From Phoronis australis (taxonomy: Eukaryota > Phoronida > Phoronidae), in assembly GCA_002633005.1 (NCBI GenBank), contig NMRA01000034.1, positions 581,766 to 645,765 of the forward strand: a DNA stretch of 64,000 nucleotides, in the 5' to 3' direction. Under the pieces are notes generated by a model, which was not told the DNA's origin, did not search any database, and was given only the letters and a program-made list of their open reading frames with translations. Made by a program: the position numbers and the translations under genes. Below are positions 36,197 to 49,116 of the stretch, piece by piece (position 1 is the stretch's first letter; every line of letters begins with the position of its first letter).

Positions 36197-36573
36197 ATTA
36201 AAAATTCTCTAGTTTGGGACAGTGAAAAATTAATCATTTTGCTCAAGGTCGAGGCTTGTGCGAAATTTTAGAAATGGGCCATGTTGGCCGTCCCAATTTC
36301 AAGTATTATGGACAACAGCAAACATTCACTTGTCTAGATATTACACACTATAGTGACCCATAAAAATGTTGTGTCGGCAGCTAACTCACTATGACTTCAT
36401 GAACTGCCTAATCTATTGTCAGATTGACAATACAAAATGCAATATCCTACGTACATTTGAGACAAAATTGCCCGTGTTCCAATCTTCTAAATCAAGAAAT
36501 TCAATTTCGGATTAAATTTCAGTGTCCCAAATTTTAGAGACTGGCTCCAAACTAGAGAACTTTTACCATAATA
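36197..36573. mobile_element. MITE-like element with TTTGGGAC ends, copy 3
   Basis: This is the best preserved copy. It begins AAAAATTCTCTAGTTTGGGAC and ends CTCCAAACTAGAGAACTTTTACCATAATA. An inverted CTCTAGTTTGG terminus of about 11-16 bp is readable, and it is about 375 bp long. Confidence 0.8.
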
Positions 36574-39500
36574 GACAAATTGATTTTTTGTTTTACATTC
36601 CATTCATTTACAAACAGACAAAAAATGAGTACAATTCTTATGAAAAACAGAATGTACAGTTTGATGACCTGCCAAACAAATTATATCTTTAGTCTCAAGC
36701 AGTTAATGAACTGTCAGGTTTTTCCCAACATCAAAACTTAATTCCAGTCTGCGAAAGAAACATGTTGAAGCCTTCACCCGCACATGGTCTAAATCTAAGT
36801 TTACTTTTTTGAGAGAAGGTAGGTGCAGTATTTCAAAAATTCACGTAAAATTGGACACTGTAGCTCTGATGGCTTTTAAGCTTATTTCGATCGCATTTCA
36901 GACGAAAGGAATATGATGAAAATTGAAATAACAATAATTCAGTTTTAACTTCTGCAGTATCAAAAATTCTAGAATGCTTATAAAAACGAATGAGAAGAAA
37001 ATGCAACTATAAATCGAAAAATAAAAATTGGTTTTCATAACTAAACGAGAATAGTGTTAGCAATTCTATAAAATTCTACAAAACAGTGCCGATGTCATAG
37101 CTATAGACACCTGCACACCACAGTATAAGAAAATCATCCTATGTCGGTACACTTATTAGACGCCTATCCTTTTCGCATGGACTTTCTTCTCCCATTCCCA
37201 CGATCTATTATTTTACAACAAGTCTGACCACAAATGAAATCAGCTCCCCATTAACCCAGCTAATTTAGAAGAATAACAAATTGTAGCATAACAACAAAGC
37301 CTGTTTCCTACTTGACTAATAAATCTAACATGTGCCCACTTATAATGACCATCCAATACAGAATCTATGGCATGGTTACAGATCAGGAACAGAGTGGTTG
37401 ACTCCATAGTCACCAGGTGGTGCTGTTGAGGAAGAATGTACAGACAGCGCAAAGTAGATGATCAGCAAGGATGTGTTTGCCTGGTACAGATCTCAAATGA
37501 CCACATGAATGCAGGCATTTCTACTAGTAAAGCTCCTTTTTCACTTGCACCACCAAGTAAATTTCGAGTTCCCAATATCACCTGACTATGCGCTCGATCG
37601 ACCACCACAACCACCCCCATAGTCGTGAATTCAGTAGCCCAAAAGCTGCCATATTACGCATCTAAAGCCTTCTGTGAATTGCCACAGTGCCTCTGTGAAT
37701 TCAAAGACACTTAACAAAAATGCAGCATACTGGTTGCCATGGTGGCCATCATTTCACATCAAAAGTTTTGTGTTAAACAATGAGTGCACAATGGTGACAA
37801 AACCTCTCTCGGTGGTCTTTGGCATTCCAGTATCATTAATTCAAATCACCATGAAATTCTAAGACAATGTACAGGTTACAGGCAAACTTAACTGAATCGT
37901 AATTAGAAAATTTAGAATTCTAAAAATCAGTTTAGTTTTTCTATATCCATTTACTTAAATAAAACATCACGTGAGTATGATCTTCCAAACTATATCTATC
38001 TTAAAGACATTTCGTAAATTACAATCCTGCGTGTATTTGTGAGGTCAGACTTCACTAAATATGACTACACATTCGGGTCTGTCTTGTGTAGCTTCAAGTG
38101 CATTAAATGGCGTGCAAAAACGCAACATCAATTACCTTGTCATAATTTTTAAAACAAATTAAAAGGTTATAACTCTCAGTTACAACCTTCTACTAGGATG
38201 TTTTAGCGAGAGGTTATAACCATTGTAACTCTGAGTGAACACGGCAGTTGTAAAAGTTGTAACTCCGTAGGTGGAGCTACCATCAAATCTCTTTGAAAGC
38301 AAAGGCACACAGAGGCACTAACTACAGTGAATCAGAAAGAGGTGACAATGACCACTAGTGACTAAAATCCACAAACTAGGATTACAACAGTTTCAACTGT
38401 CATTAAGAACAATTATAACAATTACATAACAGTTATAACTATTGAAAGAATTGCAATCTGGTTTAGTAGGTCTGAACACAGCTTTTTTCTAACCAACATA
38501 TAACTTCTATGCAACTGTGCCTTGTGAACTGCATTACATAAAACTTCAAAACTGGGAGTTTTGTAGTTATATGCAACGCTGTTCATTCCAGACAAGTTTG
38601 ATGATTGCACAACTTCACATTGTTCAACAATGGTAATGTGACGCTTGACGATGCCCATTTGTTACAAAATTGTACGATAAGGTTTTTAACCAGGACACAA
38701 AAAGCATGGAAAAACAATACTGAAGCATATATATTAAAAACTGATTTTTATTGCCACAGAAGTGTCAAAAATAGCAAGACTGGGCAAAGAATAATGCTAT
38801 AACCCAATGACATGTGTTCTCGGAATATCCGGAAAATAATAGGTAACAGAAACGACTGTTAGTCACAAACATAATGTTAGACAGTTAGCTGGAGCTTTAG
38901 AACTCAATGACACTCATTATGTCTCACCACAAGTAAAATTGGCTTAAACATTTTAAAAAGCCCTCCGGTCATAAAGTCCATGGACTGCTATAAGACAAAA
39001 GGTGTAGGTAACAGTACTAAAACAGACATTCCAATAGCACAATAATTTGATAAATCTCGCCAATTTTGGCCAGGTAAAATTCCTTTTTTCCATGAAGTGA
39101 CATTATGCTTTACTATTTTTCAAGTTGTGTACCATAGCTATTAAGAAATTATGAAACAGTTCAATGACACAGAAGGCTAAAGATGGCAGAACATTTACGA
39201 AATCAGCAAGCTACAGAGATATAATCAACATAATCATAGAACAAATGATTTTCAGGAATTAGCATGCTTTACATAAGGAAGAAAAATCAGTGCTTCCTTT
39301 GAAATAGTCTTAATTGTCTATGCTTGGTAGAGTGGATGGATTCCCTACGTCATGGTACAATCATGAGAATCAAGTGACAAAAAATTAATGTTGCCCAAAA
39401 ATATCCTTGTTGATGATGACATGAGAAAGAAGAAGAAAACAAAACAATTACTCAATAAAATTGAAAGGGTTTGATTAAGAATTTCTGGTTTTCGTGTGTA

Positions 39501-39879
39501 CTATAGGTAACTGTTGTTATCAGCTGAGCGGACAGTTGGTTGGATATTGAAAATGACTATACAAGCCAATGTGTAAACTGTCAGAGAGGTTGTCTAAAAT
39601 AAACCTCCTTAAGTGCTTAGCACTGACAACTATCAGACAAATATTTGATTGCAAATATTTCCAAGCTGAATCACATTAAGGGTGAAGAAAAAAACTGAAA
39701 GTTACATAAAAATGGCTGCGCACGCACAGCAGTGGCTGTAAAATGGGTGAAAGAGAAGGGCCATTCTAACAGAGCCTATAAGGTGCAGTGCTTAAGGTTA
39801 TCAGTGTAGGACCTTAACCACAAGTGTGTGTATTCAGCCAAATATTGAGAAAGCTATGATCTTAACTGGCTAAAAGTAC
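36574..39879. other. no gene recognised; repeat fragment
   Basis: 38160-38300 carries a GGTTATAACtCTCAGTTACAAC ... GTAACTCTGAGTGAAC repeat also found at 43985-44190. The rest is unclassified. Open frames at 37240-37452, 37674-37862 and 38422-38802 have no motif I recognise. Confidence 0.4.
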
Positions 39880-40290
39880 ATATTTTATGAAAGTAGGAAG
39901 ACTACAGAGCTTGATTTTCAACTTCATACTGATTAATTGGGTCAGTAAAATTTAGCGAAGAAAGAAAGGTACATTCATAGCAAAACAACAGTATTGATAA
40001 CATGAACAAAGTTTGTTTGATGTAAATATTTAAGAGGAAATCTCGAAAATGCTGTTATAGTTTTCTAAATCATCATTTTGATTTTGTTTCATGCATTTTT
40101 TCTCATAAAACTTAATAGTCCTATTTACTGATAGCTCCTTATGCAAAAGTGGAACCAGGAAACAATTACTAAAGAATTTTATAGAATGAACTATGAAGCA
40201 TAGGATCTGAAAATTTCATATGAATCCGAATAACCATTTCTGCGATATGATATTCTGAAGTTAGTCAAATCTAGAATTTTTAAAGGTCTA
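39880..40290 (+). repeat. dispersed repeat (CATATGAA family), copy 3
   Basis: Contains CTTATGCAAAAGTGGAAC, TTTCATATGAATCCGAATAA and CTGCGATATGATATTC, matching the order at 21780-21890. It lies directly left of copy C of the iteron element. Confidence 0.6.
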
Positions 40291-40310
40291 CATAACCTTA
40301 AAGCATATTA

Positions 40311-42020
40311 TACCGTAAACGTTCGGGTTAACGCCCTGGGCGGTTAAATTGGCAAACCCAAAAAATCGGGGGTGGGCGGTTAACCAGACATGGGCGCTTA
40401 AACGTGAAACTTCAAAAAATCCAGGGTGGGCGGTTAACCGAACATGGGTGCTTATTACGACAGGCAAGCGCCTTGGGCGGTTAATCTTACCTCGTGATCT
40501 AAGTACCCACACCACACACGTAGTCGTAGGCCTATTCGGAACGCGTAGCACTTTTCAAAGAGCGTTATCGTCAGGTCGCCACATGATGGGAAAAATGTCA
40601 TAACAGCGGATGATCCTAACAAAGGTTATCATGCCCTCAGATTAGTTATTCACTATTAAATTTACAGAATTGTTGATCAATAGCCCCGTGCCGTCCTGCG
40701 GTCTTGTTATTTAGCCCTGTAGTGCAGAGCGCAGACGACCAGTGACCACGCAGCCTCTCCTTGGATTGCAACTATTTTATCTTGCTAAAGTGCGCGCGTG
40801 CAAGCTTCACGTGTTGCAGAGGTCACAGCAGACATCAGATTTATGGTTACAGTCTCGTACTAGCTGCCAAGTTCATAGTCAGAGAGCAGTTTTAAATCTG
40901 GTTGTAATAAAAGTTTGAAAACCTTAATTCAGATGTTTTTTGTGTTTGGTATGTTTATAGTCAACACTCTGTGACTCAATGACATTTTCAGCATATGGTT
41001 CTGTGGCTTGTTGTTTTATTATCTCGACTGCCCGGCATTGCTCACTTGCCGTTGCGCCAAACATGCTCAGCAAAGAAGTAGGCCCAAGACAAGAATCGGG
41101 GTTAAGCGGCCGTGTGCCACTCGTCAATCAAGAATAAAATTTCGAGCCACGGCATACATATGTGATATATTACTTGCAATATCGCACTGCGGCACTGTTC
41201 GGTCCCGTTGTTAGCGCGCAATGTCTCAGTCGGCTGACAATCGTGACTTCGAAATGCCGTCAAGTAATATAACGGCCTCTTTTAATATACATCTCGTTTT
41301 TTATGGCCAAAGATAGCAGCGGGATTCAGCACGCGCGGAAGGCCTACGTGCGAGTCAACTGTCAATCACATGTTGGTGTCAAGGTAACATGCACTCCAAA
41401 GTGTGGGAACTTGCGCGCCGTGCACCACTACAAAGTCACACATCAAAAGAGAATAGCGACAGTCCTAAGTAACAGAAACGGGCGTGACTATATACCTTTA
41501 ATCATTGTCTCATTTCTCTGGCCTGATTTTTTCGAATATATGTTTTATCAAGTGCACGGCAGACGAAAACTCAGCGCGGCAGACTAAGTCGCTGAAAGCG
41601 GAGGTTTTGACGCCGGCGGCGTTCTTAAACTTTGCAAGCATGGGAAGAAAATAAAGTGACAAAAACGTTCAACTATTATATTTTGAAGTGAGTCCATGAC
41701 CCAAGACTCGTTACTTCTGCAATTGCAATTCATATTACTAAACCACCGTCTCGGAGGCCGGGCGTCGTTGCGCTCATTGTGATCATCGATCTTTTTCTAA
41801 AAGTCGGGGAATCTCGCGTTTCCTTAGCACTGGGCGCTAAATCTTCATTCTTTAAAAGTCGGGGATGGGCGCTTAACCGAGAGGTGGGCGCTTAACTGGA
41901 AATCTTCAAAAATCACAGGGGGGCGCTTAACCGAGCAGTGGGCGGTTAAATCGAAAATCCACCTAAAGTAGGGGGTGGGCGGTTAACTGAGCATGGGCGT
42001 TAACCCGAATGTTTACGGTA
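40311..42020 (+). mobile_element. TA-flanked iteron element, copy C (most complete)
   Basis: The inverted repeats start CCGTAAACGTTCGGGTTAAC and differ at one of the outer 24 bases between ends. TA flanks both sides. The left end carries about five GGGCGGTTAA/GGGCGCTTAA/GGGTGCTTAT motifs within 40338-40485, and the right end about six within 41830-41995. All are in direct orientation. The interior is shared with copy A, but no long open frame resembles a transposase. The superfamily cannot be named with confidence. Confidence 0.85.
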
Positions 42021-42055
42021 GTAATATCTGTCATACATGTCTATTCAACACAAGA

Positions 42056-42353
42056 CTAAAACTACATTTCGCCATGTTAAACTGGCTAAAAACAAAAATC
42101 AATCGGGCGTTTTAATCTCATAAACTCAGTCTCATAATATTCCTTACTTAACAGGATCCCATTTCGACACAGGCAACATTATAACTGCAAATTTGAAAAA
42201 ACGATGCAACTGAGTTGAGTTGGTAAGAGAAATGGAACCCTGTCATATTATGAGACCCATTTTATAAGGCCTAACTCGACTTTCATTTTTAGCCAGCAAA
42301 CCAGGGCACAAAGTAGGGCAAAACAGGGCAAAATGCAGCTTAATCTATGATTT
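42056..42353. mobile_element. MITE-like element with TTAAAGCTGC termini, copy 2
   Basis: The left end, CTAAAACTACATTTCGCC then ACTGGCTAAAAAC, pairs with the right end TTTTTAGCCAGC ... AAAATGCAGCTTAA. The right end has a short local repetition of AGGGCAAAA. It sits 36 bases from the edge of copy C of the iteron element. Confidence 0.7.
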
Positions 42354-43149
42354 CACCAGTTTAATCACCAGTTTTCATAGAAATGCACTGTCTGCCAATG
42401 ATCTCAGTGGGGTCAGATGTCACAAGAATTGTCTTGAAGACATTATGACAAAGAAATAAACCCACAATGATCTGTTAAACTGGAAAGTACAGGTACTTTG
42501 GTAAAGAAGATCACCTATTAAGGTGGAATTCACGCCTTATTTTATCCATAGAAAACAATAAAACACATAGTTGTTGAAACAAGGCAGATACCTGACTGGC
42601 ACCTTACATGGTCTACAATGACTGCAGTACCTCGGTGGAGAAAACTAGTTCTCAAAATGCAAAACTCATGATAGTGACTATTACCCACTTACTAGTAGGC
42701 CATACGTACGTATAGAAGAATCTGCAAATAAATCCTTTATCACTTTAGGTTCTATACCATAGGTATGGTAATATATCACTCATTGAGCGCACAATAAGTA
42801 AAAAACTTCTATTTAGTTAAATTCCTCTGCAAACGTAAAGAACATTTTAGTCTATTATAAGTACTAATTGTACTGTGCAGATGTCATACAAAAATATTTT
42901 TTCAAAAATATTCATTTTTAAAAAGGTAATCAGCCTTTGAACACGGGAAAATGCGGACAGATCGCCTGGGAGCGGTGACTCTTTTCACCACCTGGCTGTA
43001 CCACGGGGTACTTCTTCGCAATAAGAAAATAGGGGAGCATTTTTATCCCATACCCGTTGACTAAGTTGATTGCAATATGGCTATGTGGTATTGTTTTCCG
43101 TATTGCACTCCCAAGACTACTATCTGAACCACATGAATATTCAAAAACA

Positions 43150-43253
43150 TCCATGTGCTAAATAAGTTGTAGATCTTCATCTGCTTCATGAAAGGCAACT
43201 CAGTCACGGTGAGGAAGTCAGAAATCTCGTCCATCGCACCACACAGCCATTTC
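43150..43253 (-). CDS. candidate exon, unidentified gene
   Basis: After a TTTTTTAG acceptor the frame entered with one base reads KWLCGAMDEISDFLTVTE, then LPFMKQMKIYNLF. It stays open to a stop near 43061. The codons and amino acids look like real protein, and GC is higher than in the surroundings. I cannot name the family. The donor is uncertain (none of the GT sites is strong). An ATG frame starting at 43154 (MDVFEYSCGSD onward, to 42930) overlaps in another phase, so a frameshift or two alternative ends are possible. Confidence 0.35.
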
Positions 43254-43984
43254 CTAAAAAATTCTCTTCTCAGTGCAATAAAGTGCAGACTTAGTCACTG
43301 AGAATATGCCCAAAATTAGAAAGACAGTAATCAGGCAGTTTTATAGTATAATTATATCTAAACTGTGATACGTGAACAACTACACAGCAGAAGCAATATT
43401 CAGTAGTGAAATTAGGAAAGTCTTTAGTCACTTTTTATGAAACGGGGTCTCACTTCTATATTAATTGTTCAGTTACATCGCATAAATATAATTGCCAAAC
43501 TTTTAAATTTTCTACGGCTGACTGCAGCGTAGCAAATTGCCAAGTCTTGTTTTAAGACAGCTGCATGTACAACAGTTGTTTGACAGAAATAAAACCGTGC
43601 CATTTCGTCATATTGTGAGTTAAATGGGTTAAATATTACCAAACTCATCATGACATAGGAAAGTATGTTTCATCAACATTCACCCAGGGTCAACCTAAAA
43701 CCCATTGGTCGAAAACTGTGACAGATCGTAGCTCGAGTGATCGTTACAGAATCTGTGGAATCTGACCCGGAATGTGATCCAACAATACCGCAGTTGCCAA
43801 AGGCAGGTGACAAAGCTTTTTATAGTAAGAGAAGAGCGCAACAACTTTCGGTCACACTATGGATTACAGGGTGAGTCAGACACATGCATCGATGAAGGTG
43901 CTGGCCAGAAACAAATATGACTGCGAATGCTACTCTCAGTATCCTGCAATCAATCTATGTGTAGCAAACAATAACCAGGGCTGT

Positions 43985-44190
43985 GTTCACACCAAAGAGA
44001 TACAACTTAAAGACTTTAACTCTCAGTCTGTAGACTTAAAACCGGTTTTAAAAGATGTAAAAGTAGGGCGACTACAACTCTCTGTGAGGGTGGTTTAGCA
44101 AGAGGTTTTAACCCTTTAACTCCATGTGAGCATGGCAATTACAAGTCATAACTTAGTAGGGGGCGCTGTTGTCAAATCTCATCAAGCATC
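43985..44190. repeat. dispersed repeat (AACTCTnnGTGAG / GGGGGCGCTGTTGTC), copy 2
   Basis: Shares AACTCTCTGTGAG, AGCAAGAGGTTTTAAC and GTAGGGGGCGCTGTTGTC blocks with 38160-38300. The last block also resembles the end of the copy at 9180-9460 (GTAGGTGGCGCTGTTGTC). Confidence 0.55.
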
Positions 44191-44564
44191 ACTGAATACA
44201 CCCCCAAGAACAGTGGTGCGACCACATCATCAAGTTAGATCAGATTTTTATCAAACACAATAAGACTAAAGAAAATCAAAAACAATTAAATGCAATAAAG
44301 ACCGAAAGAGATGCACATGATATGTACCATAAGTCCATGTAATGTTTTCAATGTAGCAGCAGTCACACAATACACCCTGTACATGAGCGGACGTGACAAC
44401 TACGTCCACCTATCTCGGTCACCCCATTTTCCATTTGTATCTAGCATAACATTTTATCACTCTTTTGGGCATGCTGACAGATTTGTTTCAAACTCGTACT
44501 TTCATTCTGTCCAACTTATTTGTTCATGACACAGTTACTTTTAATTATCCAACTGTAAATTATG

Positions 44565-44626
44565 CAATGTTAGGGTAAAATAAAAAACAACTAGACAATG
44601 TTAGGGTAAAATAAAAAACAACTAGA
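44565..44626 (+). repeat. perfect 31-bp tandem duplication
   Basis: Two exact copies of a unit starting CAATGTTAGGGTAAAATAAA lie head to tail at 44565-44595 and 44596-44626. Confidence 0.95.
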
Positions 44627-45344
44627 TAAAGTCAAATTTTTTTAAAAATTGACTCTGTGGTACAGTATTATGTTCAGTTAGTCACTATTTCAAAACAGAA
44701 AAAACACATGAGATGGGCAAAAATGATGCAGGATTATTTTTTTTTACTCGTCGCTTGGCAAATCATGGGGTTTCAAATTTTGTTTGCCCTAGCGTACATT
44801 AGGCAACTCTTACGATAACACGATTTGCAAGCAAGTAGACGAGAAAGCATGCACAGTTGACCTTAGAGTATCCCGTGAATTCCTCAGCACATCGAAGGCT
44901 TAATGGCACCAGCACAGATTGAAGTGAGCTAGTCACTACTCATGGGCTTGGCCGAATGTGTATTAGAATTGCGGTCCTAACCAATGCACCTGCTTAGCGT
45001 ACTACTACGGTCACAACCGTAGTTTCAAAGTCAAAAAACGAACATTAAGTAGGGCAGAAGACCATCATGAAAAAGTAAAATTACAACTTTCTCACCTTAT
45101 TGAGACCTGAATTGAAAATATCTACAAAATTGCTTCTCGTCCTTTTTCTAACCTCTCACAGAGCTTTAGCTCTGAACTGCAAAGTTGCACAAGCATTTTC
45201 TGACATCTTTAGGAATATAACTGAACTATATGAATCAAAACGGCTATAAACCGCACTCAATCCCAAAAGACAACTTTTGATTTGACCACTTACCGTTACG
45301 AAATTGGTCTCAAGTGTCATGCTGTCCCGAGGGTACTCCCTTAC

Positions 45345-45418
45345 CAGAGATATAGGGGACAAAAAGACGATCAGATGGGGGGACTCTTTTAAGAACAATT
45401 TCCATTTGATAAAATTCT
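45345..45418 (-). CDS. candidate exon, unidentified gene
   Basis: The 74-base segment has an acceptor ending CACCCAG, enters with one base and leaves after one base at G|GTAAGG. The peptide reads EFYQMEIVLKRVPPSDRL, then FVPYIS. Its one-base start completes a codon with the two-base end of the candidate exon at 46510-46595. The codon use looks natural. I do not recognise the family. The next exon downstream is unclear, so this remains a prediction. Confidence 0.38.
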
Positions 45419-45639
45419 CTGGGTGTCTACATTGAACAAAATGGTTTGCCTTGGAAATTCAAAACTCTATAAAAAGTTCCTTTTTACAACAAAGAATACT
45501 TTAAAAATTGTTAACACAATGCAGGGTTTTCAAAGTTACTGTTTAGCTTGACGAAAAATCAGACTAACAATATAAATTTCACAAGCTGTAATTTGTTTAC
45601 ATTTTTGTAAATGAATAAAAAGGATACTATGTCTATGAG

Positions 45640-46220
45640 TAATAATTTACAAGTGACTGTTTTAGGTTAAGCAGGACATTAGAAAAATGTCCAAATTTGG
45701 TTAACTTCAGAACATTATATCTCAATAATAGCTGATAAGAAACTTTCAGACACCATGCTTTGTGCACTGTTCATCAATACGCTGTTAGGAACTGTTTTCA
45801 AGATATTTCACTTTTGCACAAAGAGATATCAAAAATAAGAATTTTATGATTTTCATGAAAAAAGTTGCATACAACAAAAATGATAGTACAGAAAATTGTA
45901 TCTTTGTTTTTGGGATTTCATCTTGAACATTTATATTAAACAAAATTGAGCAATGTTATTGATACTGTTGTTTTGTTTTCAATATACCTTCATGTTTGCT
46001 AAATGTTAGCAAAAAGACATGGTAAAGTGACCCAGTTAATGGCAGCTTTTTTAGGTCAAAAATTTAATTCTAAAGACTTTCTACTTTCAATACACATTTA
46101 CTTTTACTGAGATCAAAACTATGGTTACTTAGATATTAGGTTAAAAATGTAGACTACATAACCTTAAACATCTTTATCTTAATAAAAAACGTTAGCAAAA
46201 ATGTCAATTTTCTGGGTTCA
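45640..46220 (-). repeat. dispersed repeat (CATATGAA family), reversed copy
   Basis: AAAATGTCCAAATTTGG, ATTATATCTCAATAATAG, AAACTTTCAGACACC and ATTTCACTTTTGCACAAAG are the complements of blocks in the copies at 21520, 23600 and 39880. Confidence 0.55.
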
Positions 46221-46509
46221 AAAGTTGGTCTATGAATAAGAGACCTCCGTCAAAGAAAATCTAGCAGCAGAGCCTGGAATCCCTGTATAAATATAGGAAG
46301 CCCACTTCTGAGCCCTGAAATTGCCATTTCAATTAGAAAAAATTACTTAAATTAATAATAATCTATGTTTAAGTAAAATGTTTGTTGCGTTGTACTGACA
46401 CATCAGTATATTCTTAAACCTTATTCAGTGACACTGTAACACAAGCAATAATAATGTAATTGTTAAAAATAATGACTCCAAAATCTACACAAAATGACAA
46501 GAAACTTAC

Positions 46510-46595
46510 TGTCTTCTTAGCAGCAACCAGAGTTCCTGTAAGGTCAATTGTGTTAATCTGCCAAACTTGTTTTGCAGTTTAGAGAGAACATATGT
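46510..46595 (-). CDS. candidate exon, unidentified gene
   Basis: The acceptor is TTTATTGCAG and the donor ACA|GTAAGT. With entry in phase 0 the only open frame reads TYVLSKLQNKFGRLTQ, then a leucine-rich LTLQELWLLLRR. It ends in phase 2, matching the start of the candidate at 45345-45418. A second frame inside it (INTIDLTGTLVAAKKT) also looks protein-like but has a stop upstream and would need a poor acceptor. The ambiguity lowers confidence. Confidence 0.3.
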
Positions 46596-48012
46596 CTGCA
46601 ATAAAGATGGAAATTAAATCATACTCCACCATGGCCAACAGTATACTGTTTGTCCATTCAACGAACTACATCTTCCCGCCCCACTTATTAAATCTATTCT
46701 CCCAGATGATTCTAAGAAAATGATCCTTTCCAATTTCCCTAAATTTCTCTCAATAAAAAACCAACACATAAGCACTACCTACTGAAAACGTATCAGAGTC
46801 CAGTTAGTCTGTAGAAAATAAACTGTAAAGTCAAGTTAGCTTAAAGATAAATGAGAACACAAAAACAATTCATTCTTAAAAGCACTACTTTATCTAAATT
46901 TCCTTCTCTGGAACTGTATGATATAGTAAAGTCAGATATTGGCTATCATCAGTTCAATTTATATTCAAATAAATCTTTGTATGTCCCATCAACCCTTGAA
47001 CTTGTATAGTTCATGCTTGAAACTAAAAATATTTCTGACTTCCACACCAGAGACTGGATGGATAAAATGTGAAGGTTGCAATGGTTAAACAACAAGTTTA
47101 CTGTAAGCTTTCTCACTACAGAAGTTACCTTGCAATAATTATTAAAATTACAGTACTCTGACTCAGACACAGTGTGTAGTTAGACTGTAGAATTATCAAG
47201 ATGGATTGCTGCACTTATAACAGAATCTGTGAGAACAGAGGATTTTAACACAGTTGCACTAACACTACGCGGCACAAATTTCTCTTCTTAGACCGAAGGC
47301 GAACATGAAATGCACAGCCTAAAAAGTGTGAGAAAATCCCCAGTGGGTCGCGTGAGAAACATGTGTATTTATTGTGACAATTCTAGGGGAAGCCTATGCC
47401 AATGCTTAGCCTAGTTTCTGAATGAGACACCATGGTGTGAAGGTGGCCTTAGTAAGCACACGGTGCGTAATTGGCACACGTGCCACGAGTGTTTTCATAA
47501 ATAAATGTGTTAATTACAGTGTAGGCAACTTGCCATTCAAGCTAAGGGACAAAACGTACACTCTGGCAAAGCGGAACCTTATCTTTCTGGTTTCTCTTAG
47601 ACTCGTCTCCGTTCTTTATACACGTACTCCAACCGGCTTTGTTGACCTATGCCTGCACTTACCCGGTGCTAACTCTGAGAAAAATACGAAAAAATGTTGC
47701 ATTAAACACACTCTCAATAGCATTCTGTATGATCAATACACTTCCTTCCTGTTAGTTCTTACAGGAACAAATAAAGAACAATTCCAAATAAAAATGTTCT
47801 AAATTCCCACTAAATTCAGTCAAGCGCAGTAAGCCACCCAGCAAAACTCAACAATTTCATAGACATGTCTAAATCAAGTGATTTAATTATGTTGATGGAT
47901 AGACTGTGTAAATGACATCATAATATCAACAAAACAGCACCAACAACACCAGTGGGTGCACGTTTAGTAAGATGGGAGGGTAGAGTCCATCTAGAAATAA
48001 TTGAATACATAC

Positions 48013-48057
48013 CTTTAATAAAAAATCAGACATAAAGTGAACAGGTGGATTGTAAAA
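48013..48057 (-). CDS. candidate exon, unidentified gene
   Basis: This 15-codon segment is phase 0 at both ends. The acceptor is ACAAATTCAG and the donor AAG|GTATGT. The peptide is FYNPPVHFMSDFLLK. It joins the candidate at 46510-46595 in frame. It is short, so the evidence is the splice sites, the phase and the plausible composition only. Confidence 0.33.
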
Positions 48058-49116
48058 CTGAATTTGTAGATGTGGTTAACAAAGGGAGCTTTTCAGTTCA
48101 TCACCTGCTGTAAGAGTGGGCGTGTGCATAGGCATACGTGTGAAGGTCACCAGTACAGGCTCAAATAAAAAATAGGAAAAACCAAGATAAGATTACTCGC
48201 AAATGATGGGTGCACAAGCAGGTTGGACATATTGTAGAATGTATTGAAATTCTGCGAATGTAAACCGGAGTACAATTGGAATTAACAACCACCCAGCCAT
48301 CTATTAGAAGCATAAAATACACTACCCCCTCCCCACCCTAAGCATACCAATCTTCTCAGCCCAGAATTCATAAAATTCACACAAGGGGCCTATCAACAGC
48401 AAGACACATATTCATCACCTTGAAAGAACCCGAGAATCACAAACTGTCTTGGCCTTCGATTAGATTCGTGTTTGCGAATGTCTAGCTTTGGTGAGACAAA
48501 AACCACAAAAACCTGCAACAAATTGATCTGGATTTAAATTGGTCTACTTATTTATCAATGAGTGGTCCTACTCATACTGGCTCACTTCACAGGGTGGACT
48601 GATAAATAAAAAGTGTTTTACATTAACACCTATTATTGGCTGTCCAATTCAATAAATCACAACATTTATGTGGCGATTCTCCCAGCTAGTTTATATTAGG
48701 TCAGACAACACAATGCCAACTGTCTCCACAACAATGTATGGACTGAGGAAGTCAAAGGCACTGTCAACCCCCAAAGAAGAATGGTTCCTCCCACAGCAGG
48801 TCAAAGGTCACCTTCAATTCAGCACCTTGATGATTGGCTGTCTGTAGAATGACATCATCACAGCCCCCAAGTTTAATTAGCTCAAGTCATGTGTAAAGTC
48901 TATTTATGTGATAGCAACAAGTTTTCAGCATACAATTCAGTTGAAGCCTATCTTGTGAAGATTTGGTGCAGCTTGCTAAACCAGCTAACAGAGCAGCACT
49001 TCTCAACTTGGTGTTCAGAGTAACAGCTACACCACTGAGCCACCACCACCACCAACCACCAGCACCACTACAACCCGAACTGACTTGTTTATCCGAAATC
49101 TTCCGACTCCCCGCAG

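Noticed and set aside
47422-47802. 126-codon plus-strand open frame
   Set aside because: No motif, no conserved features, no supporting splice context; kept only as a note.
48416-48522. Minus-strand segment reading VFVVFVSPKLDIRKHE, with acceptor TTGTTGCAG and donor CAAG|GTGATG
   Set aside because: Borders are fair, but it does not join neighbouring candidates in phase and the composition is skewed to F and V. Left out of the annotation.
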